Assembly (NCBI GenBank): GCA_023396225.1
Contig: JAEWWT010000014.1
Span: 1 to 64,000 of the forward strand
Reading direction: 5' to 3'
DNA length: 64,000 bases
From: Bacillota bacterium
Lineage (GTDB): Bacteria; Bacillota; Clostridia; Oscillospirales; Ruminococcaceae
Part shown: positions 52,412-60,975 of the stretch, one piece after another
Layout of the letters: each line of letters begins with the position of its first letter
Position numbering within the stretch: the first letter of the stretch is position 1
Program-made: the position numbers and the translations under genes
The notes under the pieces: model-generated
Databases searched by the model: none
What the model saw: the letters and a program-made list of their open reading frames with translations, nothing else
Told to the model about the DNA's origin: nothing

Positions 52412-55400
52412 GTGGAAATAATAAGAAACTATGAATTATTTAAACAAAAGTGTACAGAATTTGAAGAAAGATTTAACAAGATGTATCTTGCAAATAATCA
52501 GCTTGTTTGTCATCCTACTATTCAAAATCTGATAATTACACCTTGTTCTGACGAAGAAGCAAGAAGTAACGGTCTCAATATTTGCAGAATGTCAGATATG
52601 ATGCTTATGTCCGACGATGCAAATGATTGGCAGACGTTTGTTATTGCAGAAGCAAGACAGATGGCTGAACAGAATAACTATGTCTACATAACTGACTTAT
52701 TCCTCGAAAGTGCGTTCCAGTCCGAATATTGGATGATTAACGGTAAAAATGACACCATAGTTGTAAGTGAAGAGTATATGCGCGAAAAAGGAAAGAAATA
52801 TGCCCCGGTTACTCCTCTTACCAACAAAGTAATGCATTTTAAAAAGTCTATCAACAACTTTTTCTGGCAAAGTCCTTCTGATGGAAAGCTTTCTATTATT
52901 AATAAATCCACTATTTCCAAAAGACTTGATCAGTATGCTGCTCAGGTTGTATCGCATCTACCTGATATAAAAAGTTGTACAAATCAGGTGTTTAAACTCT
53001 TCAACGATGAAATTGAAGTCAATGAATCAAGCATAAGACAAAATATTTTTGAGAAGTTGTTTGATATTATTGATAATATCTGCGTTACAATGCTTAACAA
53101 CAAAGATATTATGTCATATGCAGACTATAATTTCAATGCTTCTGAATATATTTCAGGTATTTTTGCTTCATACTTGCAGAATAAAGGTATTGGAATTACA
53201 AAAGAAAAGTTTATCAAAGAGTTTTATATGCCTATAATGAATGAAAATACTGAAGAGAAATTATGCAGACTTACATTCAGAAGTGACAGCACAGAAATAG
53301 ATGCTATTAAGCTGGCTCTTATTGAAGTTGTCGAAAAAGAATCTGATATTGAATTTTCATATAAGAAGCATGATTTAAAGGAATATAAGAAAACTTTAAG
53401 GGATATTGAAACTTCAGATCAGGACGATTTTGATATTCAATTCATGATTAGTGACCTTTTAAGAAAAAGACCACTTTTCCCTTCTATTTTCAACCTGATT
53501 ATCTGCTTATACCCTGATCAGACTGAAAACGTAAAATGCATTGCAGATTATTGGAATATTAATTTATTGACGAATGACGAAGTAAGAGATTATATTTATT
53601 CGGAATACATTATTAGCAAGAATCTGTTGAATGAGAACGGCGAATTTGATATTGAACTTGAATATGCAAGAATTATTAAAGATGATCTTCTTGCTGTTAC
53701 AAAGAAATACAAATGCTCTGATACAGCTTGTTTTGTGGAACTCAACAATTACATAGACGAAATAGATAAACGTCAGAGATCCTATAATGGAACTATTTTT
53801 GATAACGTTGAAGACATGAAGAAAGCTATGGAAAATGAGCTCAAACTTCTTGACTTATGTTCTGACTTGTCAGCTTTGGACAGGAGTGAGCTTATTGATC
53901 TTAAAAAGCACATTACAAATCTTACTAAAGACGACAAGACTTCAGCTAAGTACCTCGTTAAAATAAAAATTGCCATGAACCGTTGTGAAGAAAATCAGCT
54001 TGATTTACTTTGTACTGGACTGACAATCAAAAACCTAGATCAGACAACTGAATTAAAAAACAAGATTTTGTCGCAAAATTATGAGGAGTCAGTTCTCAAG
54101 CCTTATCTTAATAAGATTAATGACAGAATAATGTCTGCTCAGCGTGAAGAATTGAATGAACTATTTGCTAGTCTTGAGAAAAAGACTATTCCTGAGCTTA
54201 ACAAGTTGAGTGAAACGCTTAATTCTGGCAGATACTCTGAAATGTTTATCAAGTATTACTCAAAGAAGTTAGATCGTCTTAGTGATAGTATAGCACATTC
54301 TGAGCTTGAAAAACTTTGTGCTGATGCAGAGAGCCTTGACCGAAATGGATTAACTAAGTTGAAATCTGATATTTCTGAATTATCCTATAACAGTAAACTT
54401 AAAAACAGATATATCAAAAAGGTTACTTCTCTTCTTAATAATTTTGATAAGAACGAAGTTGAAAACATATTCAGTATAATTAATACTGCTGACAGTGAAA
54501 AACTTGAGGAATTAAGAAAAATTGCAGACAGTGGTAAATATAGCAGAATACTTATATCTCCATATATAGCTAAGATTAGTGAAAGAGAAAAGGCATTACT
54601 TCAGGAGAAATTTGATAAAATTTGCAGCAATATTACTACAATGAACAAAGAACAGATTGATACACTTAAAAAGGATATAAAAAAAGAAGGCTATAGTGCT
54701 GATCTTATTCAGAAGTGTAATGAAGCAATTCAGCTCAGAGAATATGAACTTATCAAAGTTGAAATTGATGAAATATGCAGTAATGTAGAAAATATGAATC
54801 AAAAGGAACTTAATGATCTTAAACTTAAGCTTGGAAGCAATAAGTATAATGAAGTTCTTACAGCTCCTTACTTTGATAAAATCTCCCAGAGAGAATCTGA
54901 GCTTCTTTCAATTGAACTTGATGAAAAGTGTTCTAAGATTTCAGAAATGACTATTGAACAGCTTTTAGCTCTTAAGGAAGACATTTATTCAAAACAGGAT
55001 TTCCTCTATCTCAGCAGACCTTATTTTGATAAAATTGATGACAGAATTGAAGATATTAAGAAGCAGGAAAATGACAAAATACTTGAAGAAATCAGCAATT
55101 ATAATAAGGATAAACTTAATGAATTTGCTGATGGACTAAGCACTAATCAGAAAGAGTATTCTAATGATATTTTAGAAATGTTCAAGGAAGCTGTTGAACA
55201 CAGAAAGGATACTTTAGCAGTTGAAGAAATAGTATCACTTTGCGAAGATCTTGATAATTTTAATCTTGAAAAATCAAACTACATACTTGAAACAATTCTT
55301 AATATGGGACTTAAACAATCTGTTATCCAACCTTATGTTGACAGTGTCAATGAACATATTTACAACATCAATGTTGCATCGCTTGATAAAATTATTGATG

Positions 55401-56539
55401 GTTTTGAAAACAAGTCAAAAGAAGAATTGCAGGATACAATTAGTATAATCAATCAATATAATCCTGATTGCAGTTATGATTTAAGAAAAAAATACATTGC
55501 AAAAATTCAGAATCAGATTAAGGTTGTTGCAGATGCAGAAATTTCAAGCATTTGCGGTAACATTGACATTCTTTCCAATAAGCAGTCATTTGATTTACTC
55601 AGAAAAATTGATCTTATGGACATTGAACAGGAACGTAAGGACAAATACATTGACAAGATTGAAGCACATATCATGGCTATGCAGAATGATGAATGCTCAA
55701 AGTATCTGAACTACCTCATTAAAAAGATGGCTGAAAACGGCATTACTTCTGTTCAGTTCCATGTTCCGTCTGTATCAAAGGTATTCAATAGTAAGTTTGA
55801 TGCTGTATGCAAGACTTATGTATCTGTAGGACGTTATGAGCTACCGCTTCTCCTGCATGAAAGCACCGTTGGAAACAATCAGGAAGGCTTTACACTTACA
55901 ACTGAATTTCTTTACTTCAAGAGCAAACAAAATCCGGTTGTTAAAATAAAAGTTGAAGACATTACTCAGTTTCAGGCTAAAAAGGGATTGGTTTCTTCTT
56001 CTGTTTATGTTGTAGAAAAAAACGGAACATCAACTGAACTTCCAAGTAATTTCAATAAATCAATTATTGAGAGTGTGTCTAAAATATTAACTTCACTTGT
56101 TTTATTCATTCATGATGAAAAAGCTACTGCTCGCATGCAAGAAATCATGGAGCTTAACACTAAAACTGAAGTTGATAATATTGAAATCAAAGATGATGCA
56201 TTTGAAAATACAGCCCATATATATGCTGGTGTTGATGATGAACGTTCAACTGAATCAGAATCAGTTTCTGAAGAACAAAGCTATGAGGAATTTGAACAAA
56301 CACTAGCTAATGAAGCTGATGAACAAATGCAAATTGATGAAAATAACAGCCAAATTGAAACTGACAATGCTGAAGAACTAGAAAATACTGAAGTTTTTGA
56401 AGAAGTTAAGGAAGATTCTATGCAAGAATTCCCTGTTCCGGAAGAACGAAAAAGAATTAAGTTCTGTGAGCAGTGCGGTGCAAAAATTGTTAGCGATACT
56501 GCAAAGTTCTGTGCTGAATGTGGTCATAAGTTATTATAA
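52412..56539 (+). CDS. giant repeat protein with PH-like domain and C-terminal zinc ribbon
   Basis: A 1375-residue protein of unknown function. Residues 1-460 form an unrecognised N-terminal region. Residues about 470-1090 hold twelve degenerate repeats of about 51 residues, pattern E-[LI]-D-x-[IL]-C...L..LK..I..Y...L..PY..KI..R. Residues about 1100-1240 look like a bacterial PH/YokE-type beta domain (VEDITQFQAKKGL, VYVVEKNG). An acidic linker follows, then a zinc ribbon FCEQCGAKI...FCAECGHKLL (two CxxC). No signal or membrane segment is present. GTG 52412 has GGGGG seven bases upstream. It is a single-gene unit. Confidence 0.85.
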   Translation: MEIIRNYELFKQKCTEFEERFNKMYLANNQLVCHPTIQNLIITPCSDEEARSNGLNICRMSDMMLMSDDANDWQTFVIAEARQMAEQNNYVYITDLFLESAFQSEYWMINGKNDTIVVSEEYMREKGKKYAPVTPLTNKVMHFKKSINNFFWQSPSDGKLSIINKSTISKRLDQYAAQVVSHLPDIKSCTNQVFKLFNDEIEVNESSIRQNIFEKLFDIIDNICVTMLNNKDIMSYADYNFNASEYISGIFASYLQNKGIGITKEKFIKEFYMPIMNENTEEKLCRLTFRSDSTEIDAIKLALIEVVEKESDIEFSYKKHDLKEYKKTLRDIETSDQDDFDIQFMISDLLRKRPLFPSIFNLIICLYPDQTENVKCIADYWNINLLTNDEVRDYIYSEYIISKNLLNENGEFDIELEYARIIKDDLLAVTKKYKCSDTACFVELNNYIDEIDKRQRSYNGTIFDNVEDMKKAMENELKLLDLCSDLSALDRSELIDLKKHITNLTKDDKTSAKYLVKIKIAMNRCEENQLDLLCTGLTIKNLDQTTELKNKILSQNYEESVLKPYLNKINDRIMSAQREELNELFASLEKKTIPELNKLSETLNSGRYSEMFIKYYSKKLDRLSDSIAHSELEKLCADAESLDRNGLTKLKSDISELSYNSKLKNRYIKKVTSLLNNFDKNEVENIFSIINTADSEKLEELRKIADSGKYSRILISPYIAKISEREKALLQEKFDKICSNITTMNKEQIDTLKKDIKKEGYSADLIQKCNEAIQLREYELIKVEIDEICSNVENMNQKELNDLKLKLGSNKYNEVLTAPYFDKISQRESELLSIELDEKCSKISEMTIEQLLALKEDIYSKQDFLYLSRPYFDKIDDRIEDIKKQENDKILEEISNYNKDKLNEFADGLSTNQKEYSNDILEMFKEAVEHRKDTLAVEEIVSLCEDLDNFNLEKSNYILETILNMGLKQSVIQPYVDSVNEHIYNINVASLDKIIDGFENKSKEELQDTISIINQYNPDCSYDLRKKYIAKIQNQIKVVADAEISSICGNIDILSNKQSFDLLRKIDLMDIEQERKDKYIDKIEAHIMAMQNDECSKYLNYLIKKMAENGITSVQFHVPSVSKVFNSKFDAVCKTYVSVGRYELPLLLHESTVGNNQEGFTLTTEFLYFKSKQNPVVKIKVEDITQFQAKKGLVSSSVYVVEKNGTSTELPSNFNKSIIESVSKILTSLVLFIHDEKATARMQEIMELNTKTEVDNIEIKDDAFENTAHIYAGVDDERSTESESVSEEQSYEEFEQTLANEADEQMQIDENNSQIETDNAEELENTEVFEEVKEDSMQEFPVPEERKRIKFCEQCGAKIVSDTAKFCAECGHKLL

Positions 56540-56551
56540 TAATGACATTTT

Positions 56552-56580
56552 ATGCGGATAACTGCTAAAGTTATCCGCAT
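56552..56580 (+). terminator. terminator after the giant repeat protein gene
   Basis: The stem ATGCGGATAACT/AGTTATCCGCAT is followed by ATTTTTAT. Confidence 0.85.
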
Positions 56581-56616
56581 ATTTTTATACATTTATATTA
56601 AATTTAAGAAATTTTA

Positions 56617-56646
56617 TTGACTTATGTATGTTTAAAGTTGTATAAT
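56617..56646 (+). promoter_or_regulatory. promoter of cheV
   Basis: TTGACT (56617-56622) and TATAAT (56641-56646) are 18 bp apart, 39 bp before the start codon. Confidence 0.65.
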
Positions 56647-56684
56647 ATGACTAAACTCATAATTTATAAAAAGGAGTTACACAT

Positions 56685-57599
56685 ATGGAAACAAATATTT
56701 TATTAGAATCTGGAACCAATGAATTGGAATTATTGGAGTTTATTGTCGGAAACAATAGCTATGGAATAAATATAGCTAAAGTTAATGAAATCATGATAAA
56801 TGTTGATGTTACACCTGTTCCCAATGCGCCTGAAGCTGTAGAAGGAGTTTTTATTCCAAGAGATAAACTTATATCTGTTATTGATTTACATAAAGTTCTT
56901 CATGCAGAAAATACAAGTGATGGAAAGAATATATTTATTGTATGTCAGTTTAATCAGATGCTTAATGCTTTCCATGTAAGCAAAGTTAAGGGTATTCAAA
57001 GAATTTCATGGAAAGATATTTCTGAGCCTCCTTCAATTGCAAATAGTGATATTAAAGGTTATGGCATGGGTATGTCAACTGGTATTGCAAAAATTAACGG
57101 CAAAATTATAATAATTCTGGATTTTGAAAAAATTGTTTCAGAACTCAACAAAAGTTCTGCTTTGGATACAAGCGGTGTTGATGACATTCAAAAACCTAAT
57201 TCAATTATCAGTAACAAGCACATATTAATTGCAGATGATTCTTCTTTCTTAAATAAAATGATTACATCTGAACTTTCTAATCTTGGTTATAAAAACGTTA
57301 CTTCTTTTCAAAATGGTCAGCAGGTTTGGGACTATCTTCAGCAGTATAAAAATACAGAAAATGACATTACTTCTGAAATTGCCTGCATAATCAGTGATAT
57401 TGAAATGCCAAAGATGGATGGTCATCGTCTTACTAAGCTTATTAAGGATGATAAAACATTTAAGCACATTCCTGTTTTACTGTTCTCTTCATTAATTAAT
57501 GAACAGATGAGAATCAAAGGAGAGTCTGTTGGCGCCGATGCTCAATTTTCAAAGCCACAAATTAAGGACCTTATTAAAACCCTTATCACTATACTTTAA
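56685..57599 (+). CDS. cheV: chemotaxis protein CheV (CheW-REC fusion)
   Basis: A 304-residue fusion of a CheW domain (about 10-165: ELLEFIVGNNSYGINIAKVNEI, PNAPEAVEGVFIPRDKLI) and a receiver domain (about 185-304) with phospho-acceptor Asp238 in IISDIEMPKMDG and Lys in QFSKPQ. It couples receptors to CheA and aids adaptation. No other chemotaxis gene is in the window. It has its own promoter. Confidence 0.93.
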   Translation: METNILLESGTNELELLEFIVGNNSYGINIAKVNEIMINVDVTPVPNAPEAVEGVFIPRDKLISVIDLHKVLHAENTSDGKNIFIVCQFNQMLNAFHVSKVKGIQRISWKDISEPPSIANSDIKGYGMGMSTGIAKINGKIIIILDFEKIVSELNKSSALDTSGVDDIQKPNSIISNKHILIADDSSFLNKMITSELSNLGYKNVTSFQNGQQVWDYLQQYKNTENDITSEIACIISDIEMPKMDGHRLTKLIKDDKTFKHIPVLLFSSLINEQMRIKGESVGADAQFSKPQIKDLIKTLITIL

Positions 57600-57725
57600 A
57601 ATTTTTTATTCAGAAGATTTGAAAAGATTGTATGAGGCTTTCCTCTTACATATAAGGGTTCTTTATGCCTTAAAATCAAAGCAAGTCCAAGCTTCTTGTT
57701 ACATTTAAAAATTGCATAGAATACA

Positions 57726-57763
57726 AAGAAAACCCTTTAAGCAGATACTTAAAGGGTTTTCTT
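57726..57763. terminator. bidirectional terminator between cheV and the ars-type operon
   Basis: The perfect 16-bp stem AAGAAAACCCTTTAAG/CTTAAAGGGTTTTCTT with a 6-base loop separates the convergent units; it lies just after the last minus-strand codons of the operon. Confidence 0.9.
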
Positions 57764-57769
57764 AATTTT

Positions 57770-57940
57770 TTAGCAGCAGCCTCCGCCACAACAGCACCCT
57801 GATTTTCCAGAGGGTTTGCTGGTATCATCTTTTAATCCGAATACCAAATATGTGGCTTGTCGGATTGCCTTAGCAGGAATATCTTGATACTCGTTTCCAT
57901 AAACATCAAGATGATTCCATTCAATTATAAGATTTTTTAT
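57770..57940 (-). pseudogene. Cys-tailed micro-ORF without a standard start codon (DUF2703-like remnant)
   Basis: A 56-codon frame begins at ATA (57940-57938), five bases after a perfect GGAGG, directly after an in-frame TAA, and ends in SGCCCGGGCC. It reads KNLIIEWNHLDVYGNEYQ, then DIPAKAIRQATYLVFG. Both halves resemble the beginning and end of DUF2703-type proteins found in ars operons, with the middle missing. Either the start decayed from ATG, or AUA/AUU is used. It is the last frame of the ars-type operon. Confidence 0.55.
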
Positions 57941-57958
57941 TTATGCCTCCATAATTAA

Positions 57959-58363
57959 TTACTTAACAACTTTTTGCAGTATTTTAACAACCTCTTCTGT
58001 TTTCAAAACCTTGCCGTATGAAACAACTTTACCGTTAAAAACAAGTGCTGGGGTTGACATAACACCATATGCCGCAATCTGTGAAAAATCTGTAACATGG
58101 TCAACATGGGTGTCCATGCCAAGCTGATTAAGTGCCGCAACTGTATTAGCCTCTAACTCATTGCATTTTTTACAACCGGAACCTAAAATTTTAACAGCAA
58201 CGTCATCTTTATTGACAGCTTCTTTTTTATCATTGTTTGCTGAACAGCAATTCCCTCCACAACTGCATTCTGTAATTACTTCCCCTTCAGCTGGTTCAGA
58301 AAAGCAGTTTCCACCGCATGAACAGCCTTTGTCTTCTTCTTTTTTCTTACCAAATAAACTCAT
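57959..58363 (-). CDS. thioredoxin-fold protein with Cys-rich N-terminus
   Basis: A 134-residue protein. The C-terminal 80 residues are a small thioredoxin-like domain of the redox-active disulfide type, with CKKC at residues 64-67 and the cis-Pro in STPALVFNG. The N-terminal 50 residues add two CSCGGNC-type clusters that could bind metal or metalloid. It lies 20 bp downstream of the ccdA gene, so it is probably a thiol shuttle or metallochaperone for the operon. Confidence 0.85.
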   Translation of the reverse strand: MSLFGKKKEEDKGCSCGGNCFSEPAEGEVITECSCGGNCCSANNDKKEAVNKDDVAVKILGSGCKKCNELEANTVAALNQLGMDTHVDHVTDFSQIAAYGVMSTPALVFNGKVVSYGKVLKTEEVVKILQKVVK

Positions 58364-58383
58364 AATAAAATCCTCCTAATAAA

Positions 58384-59073
58384 TTAAAAACCAAGATAAA
58401 ACATATAGAAACCTATTGCAAGAATGATTAATCCCATTACTATTTTTAATATAGTACTAAGTTTGCCGTATTTCTCGCTTTTTGTTAATTTTTGAACCAA
58501 ACCTACCGACGTGCCAGCCACGACAGCTAGTATTCCATGCCCTATTGAATATATAAGCAACAAAAGTATTCCCCAAATGATATTGCCTTTACCCGCAACA
58601 ATTGCAAGCAAAGCAATCAGAACAGGAGTAGAGCATGGAGAAGAAAACACACCGCCTAGTAATCCTGTAAATAATGCACCAACATAACCTTTGCGATTGT
58701 TTTTTGAAACAAGATAGCTTGAGGGTATAATCTCAAAGATACCCCAAGTCTGTAATGCCATCAGAACCATTAAAACACCAAGAATAATATACCACCAACC
58801 TGCACTTGTACCCATCAGTTTTCCTGCAATAGAAGCAATAACACCAAGCACAGTAAATGTGACTGCAGAACCAATTGCAAATGTCAGTGACAAGCGAAAA
58901 GACTTTTTTGTATCCTTTTGACCTACGCCGCCAACATATCCAATAATAAGCGGTATACTAGACATAGAGCACGGAGTGAATGATGTGAGAACCCCTGCAA
59001 CAAATGCAAGTATTGGGGCGAGCCAAAAGCTTTCCTGAATAAGAGTCGATAATTTTTCAAGCAAAGTGTCCAA
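58384..59073 (-). CDS. ccdA: CcdA/DsbD-type transmembrane electron carrier
   Basis: A 229-residue protein with six membrane helices. The two conserved Cys-Pro sites are seen as SFTPCSMSSIPL (Cys35) and FSSPCSTPVLIALL (about 145). It moves reducing equivalents from cytoplasmic thioredoxin across the membrane. Its stop overlaps or abuts the upstream thioredoxin gene (59073/59074), so the pair forms one redox module. Confidence 0.9.
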   Translation of the reverse strand: MDTLLEKLSTLIQESFWLAPILAFVAGVLTSFTPCSMSSIPLIIGYVGGVGQKDTKKSFRLSLTFAIGSAVTFTVLGVIASIAGKLMGTSAGWWYIILGVLMVLMALQTWGIFEIIPSSYLVSKNNRKGYVGALFTGLLGGVFSSPCSTPVLIALLAIVAGKGNIIWGILLLLIYSIGHGILAVVAGTSVGLVQKLTKSEKYGKLSTILKIVMGLIILAIGFYMFYLGF

Positions 59074-59643
59074 TTATTCAACCCCCATTTCAGCAAAGAT
59101 TTGACGCATCTCTTCTTCGGTTATTCCTCCTTGATGTACTGTAAAAACATGCTCATTTGTCGTTTTGTCTGAATACATTGTGATTCCTTCTATACTGCTA
59201 AGAATATTTTCACTCGGAACATAAGGTGTACCGTCAGCATTGAAAAATACTTGTGTCGGAATAACTGAAACAGGGAAATCCTCAACACCATCAGTATATT
59301 TCCATACGTCCATAAACTGAACAGCTGCTTTGCCTTGCCATTCTTCATTCAATGTTTCGAGAACAGGTGTCATTGCCTTGCAAGGTTTGCAGTCATCTGA
59401 ACCAAAATCAATGACAGTCGGTATGCCATATGCTTTAATTGTTTCAAGATCAGCTTTTGTGATATTTAACGGATAATTAATGCTGCTGTTTGAAGTGTTA
59501 TTTTCTTGTGTCTGTGATGTAGTAGTTAAATTAACCTCATCATCTTTGCTGTTCACTGTTTTAAAAATAAATATTACTGCAATGACTAATATAATTAAAG
59601 AAACTACAGCAATTCGTATACCAAGTGTTTTCTTTTTATCCAC
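59074..59643 (-). CDS. membrane-anchored thioredoxin-family protein
   Basis: A 189-residue protein with one N-terminal membrane anchor (about 9-28) and an external thioredoxin fold: IDFGSDDCKPCKAMTP with Cys85 and Cys88, and cis-Pro in VIPTQVFF. It is the likely partner of CcdA outside the membrane. I chose GTG 59643, eight bases after AGAGG and overlapping the ferredoxin stop by 8 bp; the frame to 59787 reads through the ferredoxin gene. Confidence 0.88.
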   Translation of the reverse strand: MDKKKTLGIRIAVVSLIILVIAVIFIFKTVNSKDDEVNLTTTSQTQENNTSNSSINYPLNITKADLETIKAYGIPTVIDFGSDDCKPCKAMTPVLETLNEEWQGKAAVQFMDVWKYTDGVEDFPVSVIPTQVFFNADGTPYVPSENILSSIEGITMYSDKTTNEHVFTVHQGGITEEEMRQIFAEMGVE

Positions 59644-59920
59644 AGCAGCTACCTCTGCCACAGCCGCAGCCACATTCGCTTTCTTCTTTGACTTCACCGT
59701 TCGGAGGTGTCCAGCCTGTATCTTCTCCAACATAAGTAATTGCACCATTAGGACAGATATTGCCACAACCGTGACAGTGATCCACACAGCTATCAGGTGA
59801 TATTACAATAGGAGTAGGTGCTCTCTCCTTGTTGTAAACACCCTTTGAACATTTGTCGATACATGCTCCACATTCTACACACTCTGAATAATCAATTACT
59901 GGATACCATGTCTTTGCCAT
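59636..59920 (-). CDS. dicluster 4Fe-4S ferredoxin with Cys-rich tail
   Basis: A 94-residue protein with two 4Fe-4S motifs: Cys14/17/20/24 (CVECGACIDKC) and Cys45/49/52/56 (CVDHCHGCGNIC), the second with an unusual three-residue first gap. The last 16 residues are ESECGCGCGRGSCCG, a Cys cluster like those of other operon members. It probably supplies electrons for a metalloid or disulfide reaction. Confidence 0.88.
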   Translation of the reverse strand: MAKTWYPVIDYSECVECGACIDKCSKGVYNKERAPTPIVISPDSCVDHCHGCGNICPNGAITYVGEDTGWTPPNGEVKEESECGCGCGRGSCCG

Positions 59921-59941
59921 ATTTTTTACCTCACTTAAATT

Positions 59942-60481
59942 TTATTTGTCAATATTTTCAGCTTGTTTATAAATTCTCTCCACTTCATCTTTAGAAATAA
60001 GTTTTGAAAGAACAAATGCAATTATTATAATTCCAGGTATGTCAACAGCTAATCTTGTAAAAGCAAACTTTGCACCAAGCGATGATAATTCAAACATAAA
60101 CATCGGAATTTTTGTTGTTGACCAAGCTCCGAGGAAAATAAGAACGTTATTGAATTTTACACCTTTTTTCATAAATACTGCCGCAACGGGAAATGCTCCG
60201 TAAAGTGGTCCTGCCGCTGCCGAACCTATAATAAAAGCCAGAATAATTCCTTTTATTCCTGAACCCTCACCCATATATTTTATCATAGTTTCCCTTGGCA
60301 CCCATACATCGAGGAGTCCAAGCAGAATGAAAACAGGGGGTATTACAAGCAACATTTCTTTTAAAGAAAATGCTGTAATTTTAAATGCTTTCAATCCTAA
60401 TGGAGCGTTAAAAATTGTAAGGACAGCAACGGCAGCAAGAGCAATAAAAAATACACGATACCTCTTTAAAATATTTTTCAT
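59942..60481 (-). CDS. half-size permease (ArsP/DUF318-like), subunit B
   Basis: A 179-residue membrane protein with about five helices and GSAAAGPLYGAFPVAAVFMKKG, the permease core loop of the ArsP_1-like group, in the middle. It is about half the usual length. It starts 3 bp after its partner (60484), and the two together match one permease. The substrate is not known. Confidence 0.8.
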   Translation of the reverse strand: MKNILKRYRVFFIALAAVAVLTIFNAPLGLKAFKITAFSLKEMLLVIPPVFILLGLLDVWVPRETMIKYMGEGSGIKGIILAFIIGSAAAGPLYGAFPVAAVFMKKGVKFNNVLIFLGAWSTTKIPMFMFELSSLGAKFAFTRLAVDIPGIIIIAFVLSKLISKDEVERIYKQAENIDK

Positions 60482-60483
60482 AA

Positions 60484-60963
60484 TTATTTCACCACCAATC
60501 CGATAACAAAAGCGACAACAAATGAAAAAGCGAATGCTAAAATATTTCGTATAATAGTCGCCTTTTTACCAAAATATTTAATCTCAACTGGTATAGTTAC
60601 AATGCCAACCATCATCAAAGCAGAAACAAAAGCACCTATTTGCATATATCCTGCCCCACTTTGCAAAAGCATCGCTGCTGTAGGGAATGCAACAAATCCA
60701 GGTATTAAGGTAACAGCTCCGACAACAGCAGCAAGTATTACACCAAGCCATCTGGAATCAGCCCCGATAATTTTTGAAATTACTTCTGCGTCAAAGACAG
60801 CGAGCAATATTCCAACAAATAAAATAACCACTAAAAATTCCGGCAAAATATTTTCAAAAGCTTTCCATGCCTTTTTTAGAGATTTTTTTGTTTTATTCTT
60901 ATCCTTTATAAAAGAAAAAGTCAAAAAAATCAATGCGATACCATATAGAATATAATTACTCAT
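60484..60963 (-). CDS. half-size permease (ArsP/DUF318-like), subunit A
   Basis: A 159-residue membrane protein with about five helices and the core loop AAVVGAVTLIPGFVAFPTAAMLLQSG, equivalent to that of its neighbour. The two half genes are thus homologous halves, translated as a pair. It lies 13 bp after the full-size permease gene. Confidence 0.8.
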   Translation of the reverse strand: MSNYILYGIALIFLTFSFIKDKNKTKKSLKKAWKAFENILPEFLVVILFVGILLAVFDAEVISKIIGADSRWLGVILAAVVGAVTLIPGFVAFPTAAMLLQSGAGYMQIGAFVSALMMVGIVTIPVEIKYFGKKATIIRNILAFAFSFVVAFVIGLVVK

Positions 60964-60975
60964 ATGTTTTATCCT

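Noticed and set aside
57596..57725. A minus-strand open frame of about 43 codons next to cheV ending in SNLLNKKF
   Set aside because: No start codon or ribosome site, and it begins at a terminator hairpin; AT-rich chance frame is enough to explain it.
59644..59787. N-terminal extension of the anchored thioredoxin
   Set aside because: It is antiparallel in frame to nothing but overlaps the ferredoxin coding region; the GTG at 59643 with AGAGG is better.
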